Counted from the first letter of the stretch, positions 36,726-45,936 are shown. The stretch: 64,000 nucleotides of DNA from Microbacterium ginsengiterrae (GCF_014205075.1 NZ_JACHMU010000001.1:2973643-3037642), one strand, 5' to 3'. The notes: generated by a model not told the origin, from the letters alone. Numbers and translations: made by a program.

Positions 36726-37871
36726 ATGTCCGCCACACCACGTGCCACGCTTTCACGCACGGATGTCGTCCGCATCGTGTTGGGATGGGTCGCGTTCTTC
36801 GCCCTTCTCCTCGTCCGTCCCGTCCTCGGGCCGTCCGCGCCCGCCCCCGTTCTGATCGCCGCGCTCGCCATGATCGTCGCCGTCATCGTCGTCTGCGCGT
36901 TCGGGGTCGTGGTCCAGGCCGAGGCGTTGGCGCGCCGTCTCGGCGATCCGCACGGCTCTCTCGTCCTCACGCTCTCGATCGTGCTGATCGAGGTCGTCCT
37001 GATCTCAGCCGTCATGCTCGGTCCAGGGAGTCATGAGACGATCGCGCGCGATTCCGTCATGGCGGTTTCCATGATCATCCTGAACCTCGTCATCGGCATC
37101 GCGCTGCTCGTCGGTGGCATACGTCGCGGAGGAATGGCCCATAACCGTACCGGCACCTCGATGTACCTCGCGATGCTCGTGGTCCTGCTGTCCGTCGCTC
37201 TCGCGCTCCCGGCGCTGATCGGCGAGGGCGGCGCCTACACGCTCGGGCAAGCCGTGATCGTCATCGTGCTGACGCTGGGGCTCTACGCGTTCTTCCTGTT
37301 CCGGCAGACCGGCGCCCAGGCGAGCGACTTCATCGAGGTCGGCCGTCAGTCAGAACACCGCGAACTTTCCGAGACGCGCGACGCCGCCGTCAGCGTCCTC
37401 GCCACCGTGCGCGCGCACCGCACGGAGATCGTCACTCGTCTCGTTGTGCTCCTGCTCACCGTCGTCCCGATCGTCCTGCTCTCGCACGACATGGCGTCGC
37501 TCCTCGACGACGGCCTCGAGCGGCTCAACGCTCCCCCCGCCCTCGCCGGCGTGCTCATCGCCGCCGTCGTGTTCCTGCCGGAATCCATCACCGCGGTTCG
37601 GGCCGCGCACGGCGGTGAGGTCCAGCGCACCATCAACCTCTGCCACGGCGCTCTGGTGTCGACCGTCGGCTTGACGGTACCGGCCGTGCTCGTCATCGGA
37701 TCGCTCACGGGGCAACGGGTGCTGCTCGCCGAGGCGCCGGCCGAGCTGCTCCTGCTCGGTGTGACGCTCCTACTGTCGATCACGACGTTCGCTGCGAAGC
37801 GTGTGACGGCCATCCACGGAGCAGCACACCTCGCGGTGTTCGCCGTCTACCTGCTGGTGCTCATCGGCTGA
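36726..37871 (+). CDS. chaA: Calcium/proton (cation/H+) antiporter, ChaA type
   Basis: Membrane antiporter of the CaCA superfamily exporting Ca2+ or Na+/K+ in exchange for protons. The 381 residues have about 11 helices. The two repeats are marked by GSLVLTLSIVLIEVVLISAVML and VFLPESITAVRAAHGGEVQRTINLCHGALVSTVGLTVPAVLVIG, with the conserved acidic residues. The ATG at 36726 has AAGGAG upstream. Its last codons and stop form the left copy of a 22-bp repeat that bounds the adjoining 9.75-kb module; the reading frame is intact. Confidence 0.9.
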   Translation: MSATPRATLSRTDVVRIVLGWVAFFALLLVRPVLGPSAPAPVLIAALAMIVAVIVVCAFGVVVQAEALARRLGDPHGSLVLTLSIVLIEVVLISAVMLGPGSHETIARDSVMAVSMIILNLVIGIALLVGGIRRGGMAHNRTGTSMYLAMLVVLLSVALALPALIGEGGAYTLGQAVIVIVLTLGLYAFFLFRQTGAQASDFIEVGRQSEHRELSETRDAAVSVLATVRAHRTEIVTRLVVLLLTVVPIVLLSHDMASLLDDGLERLNAPPALAGVLIAAVVFLPESITAVRAAHGGEVQRTINLCHGALVSTVGLTVPAVLVIGSLTGQRVLLAEAPAELLLLGVTLLLSITTFAAKRVTAIHGAAHLAVFAVYLLVLIG

Positions 37872-37876
37872 TCCGC
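37855..37876 (+). repeat. Left 22-bp direct repeat (3' end of chaA)
   Basis: Starts TGGTGCTCATCGGCTGAT and ends CCGC. It covers the last four chaA codons, the TGA and five further bases. An identical copy in the same orientation lies at 47609-47630. Confidence 0.93.
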
Positions 37877-37920
37877 CGGCCATCTGACGCGGTCGACTCG
37901 CGCGCGCACGGGCCCAGCTC

Positions 37921-38943
37921 TCATTCAGCCGGCGGCAGGCCCACCTGCGATCTCCACCACGGAGTCTCGATGAATCCTCGCTTCATGAAGACCAGCTCCA
38001 TCGACGCGTTCCAACCCCGCACGCCTTTCAGGTGCGCGATTGTCCCCGTCATGAAGTCATGGAGTGACTCCGTGCTGGGCAGGATGATCTCGCAGTAGAG
38101 AGTGTTCTCCTCGAGCGCGGCGGCGAGGAACCGTACTGAGACGTGCTGCGCGAGCGTGTGCGCCACTGTGCGGAGGCGTGAGGGCTCTACCCTGAGCATC
38201 AGAAGCGTCTCCGCGCTCATCCCGATCGCCGACGACGGCACCATCGTGACCGTCGTGAGGCACCCGGCAGCACGCATCCGTTCGTATCGGCGCCGAACAC
38301 TGCTCTCGTTGACACCAAGCTTCCGCGCGATCGACAGGAAGGAGGCCCGCCCGTCGACGCTCAGCACGTCGACGATCGCCCGGTCGGTGTCATCGAAGTG
38401 CGAAGGTTCGCAGGTGTTGGGCGGCGGCATGAACGAGATCGGATCGGAGGGCTCGTCAGCATGCGCGTCGTAGAGCTGACGCCCCCAGTCGAAACTCACC
38501 TTGTACACATGAGTGAGCAAGTCGCTGCGCCACCGCTCGACGCCCGGAATCGCCTGCAAGCCCGTCAGAACCTGGGCGTAGTTCGCCGAGTCCCCCGGGA
38601 TGACCAGCTCCGCCAGGATGTCGAACTTGCCCGTGACGAGTGTGACGAACCGCACATACCGCGACTCGACCAGCGCCTCTGCCACCTGGAGCTGCGCTCC
38701 GGGCGTGCAGTCGATGCGAATGAAGAACGATTCGACGTGCCCCTCACTGCCGAGGGTGGGAACGATCCCGACGCTGACGGTGCCTTCCGCCAGCAGCTGC
38801 TGGCCGCGCCGGGTGACTGTCGAGACAGGCGCGCCTGCAAACTCGGCGATCGATGTCCAGCTCGCTCTGCCGTCCTGTTGAAGGGCGACGACGATCCTGC
38901 GGTCGAGCTCGACGAGGTCACGCCCTTGCTTGGCGTCACTCAT
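37921..38943 (-). CDS. Lrp/AsnC-type regulator with two tandem AsnC modules
   Basis: A 340-residue transcription factor with two Lrp-like units. The first helix-turn-helix is LVELDRRIVVALQQDGRASWTSIAEFAGAPVSTVTRRGQQLL and the second is DDTDRAIVDVLSVDGRASFLSIARKLGVNESSVRRRYERM, each followed by a ligand-binding-type domain. The ATG at 38943 overlaps the upstream stop (ATGA), so it is the last gene of the module's minus-strand operon. It probably senses an amino acid or breakdown product and controls the divergent region at 45777-45936. Confidence 0.9.
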   Translation of the reverse strand: MSDAKQGRDLVELDRRIVVALQQDGRASWTSIAEFAGAPVSTVTRRGQQLLAEGTVSVGIVPTLGSEGHVESFFIRIDCTPGAQLQVAEALVESRYVRFVTLVTGKFDILAELVIPGDSANYAQVLTGLQAIPGVERWRSDLLTHVYKVSFDWGRQLYDAHADEPSDPISFMPPPNTCEPSHFDDTDRAIVDVLSVDGRASFLSIARKLGVNESSVRRRYERMRAAGCLTTVTMVPSSAIGMSAETLLMLRVEPSRLRTVAHTLAQHVSVRFLAAALEENTLYCEIILPSTESLHDFMTGTIAHLKGVRGWNASMELVFMKRGFIETPWWRSQVGLPPAE

Positions 38944-39839
38944 ATGGTCGGCGGGTACACCCGGTGAAGGAAGGTGCGCACGGCGTCGGTCCATGCCTCA
39001 GCCTCCTCGATCTGCGGAGAATGACCGGACTTCTCGAAAACGACCATCTCGGAATTCGGGATGAGCTCGGCGATCACCTCGCTACACGATACTGGCGTGA
39101 TCCAGTCTGCGCGCCCGACGGTGATGAGTGTCGGAACTCCGATCTCGTGCAGCCGCGGCTTCAGGTCGTAAGCGGGGAGATTGACCGAGAACGCATAGTT
39201 GTGCGCCTCATACCGATAAGGGGTTGCCTCGACCTTACGCTCAACCGCCTCCGGATCGTAGACGAAGTCGTAGAGAGGCAGGATCTCACGCCAGCAGTCC
39301 TTGAGATCCTCATCGTCGCGGACCTGCCCGAGGTCGATGCGGTCGAACTTCTCCATGTCGATGGAGACTCGATCCGACGCCAAGGCGTTCTCACGAGCGA
39401 GATGCGCGTTGGAGTTGTCGGCCGAGGTGTCGCGGAGCACGATGGCGGCGACGCGCTCCGGATAGCGCAACGCATACTCCATCGTCATGAAGCCGCCGTA
39501 CGAACCGCCCGCCATGACGATCTTCTCCGCACCGACCCACTCCCGCAGCCCGTCGATGTCAGCGGCCCACTGCTCGTGGCTGAACGTGCCGTTACCCTCG
39601 CTCTGACCGCTGCCGCGGGCGTCGAACACGATGACGCGGTACTCGTCCGCGAGCCGACCGAAGCTTGCGCGCGGCTCGGCTCGAGAGCCGAGCCCCGGGG
39701 CGCCGTGGTGCGTGATGATCACGGGGGCGTCCTCCGGGCCGAGAACCTCCACGGCAAGACGATTGCCGTTGATCTCCACCCATTGGTGGTCACTGGTCGC
39801 CGCGGCGAATTCCGGGGACACTTCGGGTTCAGATGTCAT
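38940..39839 (-). CDS. Prolyl-aminopeptidase-like alpha/beta hydrolase
   Basis: A 299-residue alpha/beta hydrolase. THHGAPGLGSRAE forms the oxyanion region, FDARGSGQSEGNGTF and GGSYGGFMTMEYALRYPERVAAIVLRD match proline iminopeptidases, and the catalytic His is in FEKSGHSPQIEEAE. No signal peptide, so it acts in the cytoplasm. Predicted to remove an N-terminal residue, or to hydrolyse an amide or ester, from the imported compound. Coupled to the regulator gene; the M24 gene lies 31 bases upstream. Confidence 0.88.
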   Translation of the reverse strand: MTSEPEVSPEFAAATSDHQWVEINGNRLAVEVLGPEDAPVIITHHGAPGLGSRAEPRASFGRLADEYRVIVFDARGSGQSEGNGTFSHEQWAADIDGLREWVGAEKIVMAGGSYGGFMTMEYALRYPERVAAIVLRDTSADNSNAHLARENALASDRVSIDMEKFDRIDLGQVRDDEDLKDCWREILPLYDFVYDPEAVERKVEATPYRYEAHNYAFSVNLPAYDLKPRLHEIGVPTLITVGRADWITPVSCSEVIAELIPNSEMVVFEKSGHSPQIEEAEAWTDAVRTFLHRVYPPTI

Positions 39840-39870
39840 GTCGTCCTCTTTCTCTTCTATTCGGAAGCGC

Positions 39871-41049
39871 TCAGAGCGCGATGATGCAGTCGTCGAGGCT
39901 GCGCGGGTATGTGGTCAGCGCCTCGGCGCCGACATCGGTCACCAGCATGCTGTCGCTGATGCGATAGCCCGCGTGTCCGGGGACATAGATGCCTGGCTCG
40001 TTCGAGACGACCATGCCGGCCTGCAGGATCGTGCCGTCGCCGTCCTCCAGCCAGGGAGCTTCGTGCATTCCGAGTCCGATCCCGTGACCCTGGCGGTGAC
40101 GGATGAACTCACCGAGTCCTGCTTCGCGAATGACGTCGAGGCAGAGGCGGTTCGCCTCACGGCATTCGAGCCCTGCACAGATGGTCTCCCTCCCCACACG
40201 TTGGGCGTCACGGATCGTGTCGTGAAAACGACGCTGGTCCGCGGTCGGCTCCCCCAGTACGAACGTTCGCTCGCCCTCGATGAAGCGTCCGCCCACGGCA
40301 CAGCCGAGCGACAGCATGAATGTATCCCCCGGGCGGAGGCGGTTCACGGACGGAAGTCCGTGAGGAAACGCGGAGTTCGCGCCGGAGTACACGAGGCCCC
40401 CAGCGAGAAGCGAGGCGACCACGACGTTGCGATGCTCGGCATACATCGTTCGCGTTCCCGCGGATGTCACGTGACGCTCGAGCTCCGCCTCGGTCGGAAG
40501 ATCTTCACCCGATGTCACGGCATCAGCCACCATGGCGACCCCGGCCTCGAGCATCAGGTCCGTGATGCGAGCGGCCTCACGATGCAGGCGGACCTCCTCG
40601 GGGAACTTGACAAAGCGCGCCCGCATCAGCAAGTCCGAGCCGATCAACTCGACGTGCGGCATCGCCGCTCGCGCCGACGCGAGCCTGCTGTACTTCATCG
40701 TCGAGGAGAATCCGATCCGCCCGCTTGCGCCGACGACGTCGGCGAGTGCGGCGAACGGCGACGTCACACCGGGAAACTCGAAGAACGACACCAGTTCGGC
40801 GCGGGCGGACTGCGACTGCGCATACTCGAGCTCCAGCGCCGGCAGCAGGAGAACTGTTCGCCCTGCTGGCTCGATCCAGACGGCGACGGGGCGCTCGGAC
40901 GGGTGATGGAAGAAACCAGTCAGATACGCGATGTCCTCGGGATCGTCAGTGAGGAAGGCGTCGAGGCCCTCAACATCGATCATCTCCCTCACCCTCCCCT
41001 GCACGCGGTCGAAGAACTCCGAAGGAAGGCGCTGGTCGAATTCCGTCAT
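39871..41049 (-). CDS. M24 family hydrolase with a creatinase-like, metal-poor active site
   Basis: A 392-residue pita-bread-fold protein of the M24/creatinase family. In metal-dependent members five residues bind metal (Asp, Asp, His, Glu, Glu). The equivalent positions here read Ser247 (FMLSLGC), Glu258 (FIEGERT), His322 (GHGIGLGMHE), Glu351 (NEPGIYVPG) and Ser365 (YRISDSM). The LSLxC and ERT pattern resembles creatinase, which works without metal. So it may be an amidinohydrolase or amide hydrolase rather than a prolidase. The ATG at 41049 follows AGGAG; earlier in-frame starts overlap the permease gene. Confidence 0.85.
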   Translation of the reverse strand: MTEFDQRLPSEFFDRVQGRVREMIDVEGLDAFLTDDPEDIAYLTGFFHHPSERPVAVWIEPAGRTVLLLPALELEYAQSQSARAELVSFFEFPGVTSPFAALADVVGASGRIGFSSTMKYSRLASARAAMPHVELIGSDLLMRARFVKFPEEVRLHREAARITDLMLEAGVAMVADAVTSGEDLPTEAELERHVTSAGTRTMYAEHRNVVVASLLAGGLVYSGANSAFPHGLPSVNRLRPGDTFMLSLGCAVGGRFIEGERTFVLGEPTADQRRFHDTIRDAQRVGRETICAGLECREANRLCLDVIREAGLGEFIRHRQGHGIGLGMHEAPWLEDGDGTILQAGMVVSNEPGIYVPGHAGYRISDSMLVTDVGAEALTTYPRSLDDCIIAL

Positions 41050-41059
41050 GGTGCTGCTC

Positions 41060-41959
41060 CTAGCGGGACAGATGGCGCGGGTTGCGCGCATCGTTGTAGG
41101 CGATGGACAGGAGAGTGGCGGAGAGCACGAGGATGAGGATGGCGATCGAGGGGAAGAGTGTGAGCCACCACGCACTCACCATGGCTCCTGCCTGCTGCGC
41201 CTCGTAGAGGATCCGCCCCCACGACCAGGTGGTCGGATCGCCGAGCCCGAGGAAGGCGAGTCCCGCCGCCGAGAGCACCGCTCGCGAGGCGGTGACTACC
41301 ACGGATACCACCACCACCGGCGTCACTGCCGGGAGCAGATGGCGGGTGATGATCCACAGCGGCGACGTCGTCATGAGACGCGAAGCGTCCACGTACGGCA
41401 GCCCTACGACAGTGAGAGCCTGGGAGCGGACGAGACGGGTGACCTCGGGCCAGGAGAACGCCGCCACCACCAGGATGATCGTCGTCGTGCTCGGTCCGAC
41501 GAGTGCCGCGACGAGGATCATGAGCGGGAGTACCGGCAGCGACAGCGTCATGTCGACGATCACGCTGATGATGCTGTCGAGACGGCGGAAGTATGCGCCG
41601 ACCACCGCGATGATCGTGCCGAAGACGATGGCGATCACGGAGGCCGCGACTGCCACCAGCACGCTCTGCTGCGTACCCCAGATCACTTCGGAGAACACAT
41701 CTCGCCCGAGTGCATCCGTGCCGAACCAGTGGTCGCCGCCCGGAGGCCGCAGCACGTCAGGACCGTAACTCGCAGGGTACGGCGCGATGAGCGGCGCTAC
41801 GAGCGCGATGACCACCAGCAGGAGAAGCAGCCCGAGCGAGACCATCCCCAGCGGGTCGCGGCGGAAGGCTCGCCACGTGTGGGCGCTGGCACGCTCGCTG
41901 CCGACCGCGGCCGGCTCGGTGAGGGGGGTCGTCTCCGCGGAGGGAAGCGGCGCGGTCAT
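41060..41959 (-). CDS. Peptide-type ABC transporter permease (DppC type)
   Basis: A 299-residue inner-membrane permease: LGMVSLGLLLLLVVIALVAPLIAPY as first helix, GGDHWFGTDALGRDVFSEVIWGTQQS family motif, and an EAA loop YVDASRLMTTSPLWIITRHLLPA. Its ATG overlaps the stop of the DppB-type gene (ATGA). Confidence 0.93.
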   Translation of the reverse strand: MTAPLPSAETTPLTEPAAVGSERASAHTWRAFRRDPLGMVSLGLLLLLVVIALVAPLIAPYPASYGPDVLRPPGGDHWFGTDALGRDVFSEVIWGTQQSVLVAVAASVIAIVFGTIIAVVGAYFRRLDSIISVIVDMTLSLPVLPLMILVAALVGPSTTTIILVVAAFSWPEVTRLVRSQALTVVGLPYVDASRLMTTSPLWIITRHLLPAVTPVVVVSVVVTASRAVLSAAGLAFLGLGDPTTWSWGRILYEAQQAGAMVSAWWLTLFPSIAILILVLSATLLSIAYNDARNPRHLSR

Positions 41960-42918
41960 GAGGTCTTCACTCTCGGGTCGAGGTAGCCGTAGATGATGTC
42001 AGTGATGGTGTTCGCGACCACGACGGTGATCGCGAGCATCAAGAACGCCCCCTGCAGCACCGGGAAGTCGAGCTGCGTGACAGCCTCGTAGATTCCTCGG
42101 CCGATGCCCGGGTAGGCGAACACGGTCTCGGTGAGCACCGCACCGCCGACGAGGAAGCCAAGTTGCAGACCGATCAAGGTCGTCGTGGGCAGCAGGGCGT
42201 TGCGGAGGGCGTGCTTCCAGAGGATTCGCCGGCCGTGGAGCCCGTTGGCGCGAGCCAGGAGGATGTAGTCCTCGCCCAGGGTCTCGATCAGTGTCGATCT
42301 CATGGTGAGGACGTACGAGCCGACCTGGATCAGCATCAGCGACACCGCGGGGAGCACGAGGTGTCGAGCGACGCTCGCATACCAGTCGATGCCGTAGGTG
42401 CTGTTCGTGTACGCACCTCCGATCGGAAACCAGCCGAGGTTGAGGCCGAAGACGAAGAGCAACAGAATCGCCACGCTCGGCACGAACAGTGATTGGCCGG
42501 TGACGCCGATCACCTGCACGGCCCTGTCGATGACCCGGCCCTTGCGAGCGGCGGCGGCGACGCCGAGCGGTACACCGATGACGATGGTGAGCACGAGCGC
42601 CGTGAGTGTGAGGAGAAGCGTCCATGGCAGCCGCTGGAGCAGCACGTCGAGCACGGGGATCGACTGCGTGAACGAGATTCCCAGGTTTCCCTGGAGCAGT
42701 TGCCACATGTAGAGCGCGTACTGGACCAGCAGGGGCTGGTCCAATCCATACTGCTGGAGGATGGTCGCCCGGATGTCGTCGGTCATGTTCGGACTCGCCA
42801 GTGCGAGCGCGGGATCTCCTGGCAGGAGCCGCAGGAGAAGGAACGTCACGGTCACGGCGAACCAGATCGTGAGCAGACCGCGACCTGCGCGACGGAGAAT
42901 GAACGATGCTCGGGACAC
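41956..42918 (-). CDS. Peptide-type ABC transporter permease (DppB type)
   Basis: A 320-residue permease starting MSRASFILRRAGRGLLTIWFAVTVTFLLLRLLPGDP, the hallmark of DppB/NikB-type proteins, with EAA loop DYILLARANGLHGRRILWKHALRNALLP. It lies 30 bases downstream of the binding-protein gene, in the module's minus-strand operon. Confidence 0.94.
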   Translation of the reverse strand: MSRASFILRRAGRGLLTIWFAVTVTFLLLRLLPGDPALALASPNMTDDIRATILQQYGLDQPLLVQYALYMWQLLQGNLGISFTQSIPVLDVLLQRLPWTLLLTLTALVLTIVIGVPLGVAAAARKGRVIDRAVQVIGVTGQSLFVPSVAILLLFVFGLNLGWFPIGGAYTNSTYGIDWYASVARHLVLPAVSLMLIQVGSYVLTMRSTLIETLGEDYILLARANGLHGRRILWKHALRNALLPTTTLIGLQLGFLVGGAVLTETVFAYPGIGRGIYEAVTQLDFPVLQGAFLMLAITVVVANTITDIIYGYLDPRVKTS

Positions 42919-42948
42919 CCGGGCGACCTTCCTCGAGGATTAAGTGGG

Positions 42949-44568
42949 TTATTCGACCGGGTACGCGCTCGCAAGGGAGAGCGGGTTCACGATCGACAGC
43001 AGCTCGCTCGGCTTCGAGATGAAACCGGCCCATTCGTCGCTGGCCGCGAAGAACAGGTTCTGCGTGTACATGATGTTGTCGTACACCTGCTCGTGGACGA
43101 TCTTGTTCGCCTCGCGCAAGATCGCGATCTTGTCATCCTCATCGAATGTGACCATGCCCTCTTCGATCAGAGCGTTCAGCTCCGGGTCGTCGACGCGGGT
43201 GTAGTTGATCGCGCCACCGGGTAGGTACGACAGTGCGAAGTTCGTCACCGGGTCATCCATGATGGCGAAGTTGCCTGCGTAGATGTCGTAGTCGCCCTCG
43301 TTGGTCATCGAGAGATAGGTGTTGCGCTCGGTGCCCTGCAGTTCAATCGTGATCCCAGCCTCGGCCGCGCTGTCCTTCACCATCTGGGCCCACTGGCTGG
43401 TGACGGAGTCCTGCAGAGAATAGATCAGACGGAACGAGAGCGGGAAAGTCCCGTCAGAGTCGGCGGTGTAACCTGCCTCCTCCATGAGGGAACGTGACAA
43501 TTCGGGATCGAACTCGTACTCCGTGACCGAGTCGTCGTAGTACTTCGCCAGCACCGGCATCAGCGCGCTCGACCCGGTGGAGACGGCCTGACCCTGCAAC
43601 ACGACGGTGCGGATCGCCTCGTAGTCGACCGCGTGAGCGAGCGCCTGGCGCACGAGGGCGTTCGCGAGATCCGGCTTGTCCATGTTGTAGACCAGATGCG
43701 CATAACCCAGTCCCGCGGCTTCGATGACCTGGATGCCGTCCGTACTGCTGAGCTGCTCGACCTGAGCAGGAGGGAGGGCGTTCGCGATGACGTCGATCTC
43801 GCCACTCTGCAGCGCCAGAATCTCGGTGTTGACGTCGGGGTACACACGGTAGACGACCTCGGCGGGACCAGGCACGCCTCCGTCGACCAGTGGGTACTCC
43901 TCCACACGCTCGAGCGTGTAGTGCTGTCCCACCTGGAAATCGCTCATGACGAACGGGCCCATGCCGACCCAGCCGCCGTCGCTGCCGTCGTTCGCGAAGT
44001 CAGCGATCGACCCCTGCGGCTCGAAGACATGCTTCGGCACGACGACACCCCAGAAGCCGATCTCGTCGATGATCGACGAGTCAGGCTGGGTGAGCGTCAG
44101 CTCGACTCGGGTGTCGGATACTGCGGTCGCCGTCTCGAGATTGCCCAGCTGCCCGAAGAATGTCCCTGGTGCCTCGTCACGCTTCACGGCGTTGAGGGTC
44201 CAGGCGACGTCCTCGGCGGTCAACGGCTCGCCGTCGCTCCACGTCAGGTCATCCCGGATCTCGTAGTATCCCGTGGTGTCGTCGACGTAACCCCAGTCAG
44301 TGGCGACGTGCGCCTCCTTGGTGCCGTCGTCGCTGATGCTCAGTAGGTGCGGGTACATCAGATTGGTGACCCACGAGTCCGTGCGACTGTTGCCGAGTAC
44401 CGGGTTGAAGTTCACGACGTCGGTCGTCGTGCCGATGCTGAGCGTCGCATCGCTCGGTCCTCCGGCCGCGGATGACTCACCGGGCTCCGGCGCGGTCGGC
44501 GCGCAGGCGGCCAGACCGACGACGAGAGCTGCTGCCGAGCCGACCGCGAGATACTTGCTGTGCTTCAT
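42949..44568 (-). CDS. ABC transporter substrate-binding lipoprotein (family 5)
   Basis: A 539-residue extracytoplasmic binding protein. The signal peptide MKHSKYLAVGSAAALVVGLAAC ends in a lipobox (GLAAC), so it is lipid-anchored. The mature part has SBP family-5 features (NFNPVLGNSRTDSWVTNLMYPHLL; DDLTWSDGEPLTAEDVAWTL; YSLQDSVTSQWAQMVKDSAAEAGI). The ATG at 44568 shares bases with the dipeptidase stop (TGATG). Specificity is likely for a peptide or related amide. It is distinct from the binding protein at 9924-11630. Confidence 0.93.
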   Translation of the reverse strand: MKHSKYLAVGSAAALVVGLAACAPTAPEPGESSAAGGPSDATLSIGTTTDVVNFNPVLGNSRTDSWVTNLMYPHLLSISDDGTKEAHVATDWGYVDDTTGYYEIRDDLTWSDGEPLTAEDVAWTLNAVKRDEAPGTFFGQLGNLETATAVSDTRVELTLTQPDSSIIDEIGFWGVVVPKHVFEPQGSIADFANDGSDGGWVGMGPFVMSDFQVGQHYTLERVEEYPLVDGGVPGPAEVVYRVYPDVNTEILALQSGEIDVIANALPPAQVEQLSSTDGIQVIEAAGLGYAHLVYNMDKPDLANALVRQALAHAVDYEAIRTVVLQGQAVSTGSSALMPVLAKYYDDSVTEYEFDPELSRSLMEEAGYTADSDGTFPLSFRLIYSLQDSVTSQWAQMVKDSAAEAGITIELQGTERNTYLSMTNEGDYDIYAGNFAIMDDPVTNFALSYLPGGAINYTRVDDPELNALIEEGMVTFDEDDKIAILREANKIVHEQVYDNIMYTQNLFFAASDEWAGFISKPSELLSIVNPLSLASAYPVE

Positions 44569-45776
44569 CAGACCCAAACCTCCTCGAGTACGCGCATGGT
44601 GTTCCCACCGACGACGGCGCGAATCTCGTCGTCGGAGTAGTCGTGCTTCACAAGCCATCCGATGATGTTGTAGAAAGCCTCAGCCGGATTCTCGATGCCG
44701 TCCACGTAGGGCTGCTTCTCGTACTCGACGTTGGCATGCGCCTGACCGAGCGACAGGTTCGACGAGAACGCGTCGTGCAGACCGACGTGGTCCCCGAAGA
44801 GGGTGTCCGGTCCGAAGCTCACGTGCTCGAGGCCCACGAGGTCGACGCAGTACTGGAAGTGGTCCATGACGGACTCCAGCGAGTGCTTCGGATGCTGCGG
44901 TGAGATCGTCGTGTGCGGCGCCGCTTCGATCCCGATGACGCCGCCGCGCTTCGCGCACTCGATGATCGTCTCGTCGGTCTTCATGCGGTTCGTCGGCCAG
45001 AGGCCTCGCGCGCCGGCGTGGGTGATGAAGACGGGAACACGCGAGTGCTTGATGACATCCAGACAGGTCTGATCGCCGGAGTGGGAGATGTCGATCGCGA
45101 TGCCCAGCTTGTTCATTCGCTCGACGGCTCGCTCGCCGAAGTAAGTCAGGCCGCCGTCGCCGCGCTCCTTCAGCCCGCCGCCCAACATGTTCGCCTCTGA
45201 ATAGGCGATACCCATCTGGCGGACACCGAACCCGTACAGGACATCGAGCCGATCGACCTCGTTCTCGATCATGGTCGCCGCCTCGAGGGCGAAGATGTGC
45301 GCGACCCGCCCGGTTTCCGCCGCGTGGCGGATGTCCTTGATCGACTCCGCCTTGATGACGAAGTCCTGGTGCGCGAGGTCGGCCATGCGCACACCGAGAT
45401 CAAAGAGCACGTCCTGGTACTTCCATCCGGCATCGCTCGAGATGCAACACGTGCCGTCCATCCCGTTGTCGAAGACGGCGGTGAGGCCGGAACGCGCCAG
45501 CCCCTGGTAACCGGTGGGCTCACGGCCCTGCCGGATGTGATCGCGCAGTTCCCCCATGTCCTCGGGGAATACCTGCACGTGCTCGTGCAGCGAGATGACG
45601 GTCTCCTCGCGGAGCAACCGCTCGCTGCGCTCCTTCTGTGCATCGGTGAGCTGTAGGCCTTCGTAAGCCGGGACACGGCCGATCTGCTTCGCGTAGCGGA
45701 ACTCGCGGTAGTCCTTACCCGCTTCGAGGTAGTCATACGCCGTGTATCCGGTGTAACGGTCGGATGGTTCGAGCAC
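44568..45776 (-). CDS. Membrane dipeptidase family (peptidase M19)
   Basis: A 402-residue amidohydrolase-fold peptidase of the renal dipeptidase family, which cleaves dipeptides, including D-amino-acid or dehydro-peptides, with two zinc ions. Visible ligand regions are HIFALEAATMI (bridging Glu), IDISHSGDQT and VFITHAGARGLW (two His) and VSFGPDTLFGD (Asp). The first metal motif, usually HxD, reads His64-Glu65-His66 (ISLHEHVQVF), an unusual variant. The start is GTG 45776 with AAGGAG upstream; no signal peptide, so probably cytoplasmic. It is the first gene of the minus-strand operon. Confidence 0.87.
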   Translation of the reverse strand: MLEPSDRYTGYTAYDYLEAGKDYREFRYAKQIGRVPAYEGLQLTDAQKERSERLLREETVISLHEHVQVFPEDMGELRDHIRQGREPTGYQGLARSGLTAVFDNGMDGTCCISSDAGWKYQDVLFDLGVRMADLAHQDFVIKAESIKDIRHAAETGRVAHIFALEAATMIENEVDRLDVLYGFGVRQMGIAYSEANMLGGGLKERGDGGLTYFGERAVERMNKLGIAIDISHSGDQTCLDVIKHSRVPVFITHAGARGLWPTNRMKTDETIIECAKRGGVIGIEAAPHTTISPQHPKHSLESVMDHFQYCVDLVGLEHVSFGPDTLFGDHVGLHDAFSSNLSLGQAHANVEYEKQPYVDGIENPAEAFYNIIGWLVKHDYSDDEIRAVVGGNTMRVLEEVWV

Positions 45777-45936
45777 GAGAGCGCTCCTTCGGTTGGAGTG
45801 GATATTCGTCCCCGGTGAGCATCTTGGGGAGAGATTTCTTCGAATCTCGAGTATTTCGGCTCAAAAGTCAATCCAACTGAAGATATTCGGCCTAAATGTT
45901 TCATGCTGGAAACATTTCAGGAGTAGTGTGCCTGTC
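45777..45936. promoter_or_regulatory. AT-rich divergent control region with two dyads
   Basis: Between the dipeptidase and ATPase genes lies the most AT-rich stretch noticed in the window. It holds two inverted repeats with six-base spacers: GAGATT/AATCTC at 45831-45848 and AAATGTTTC/GAAACATTT at 45894-45917. TATTCG-type words recur at 45802, 45852 (TATTTCGGC) and 45883 (TATTCGGCC). These are good candidates for binding sites of the module's Lrp-type regulator, which favours AT-rich DNA. Confidence 0.65.
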
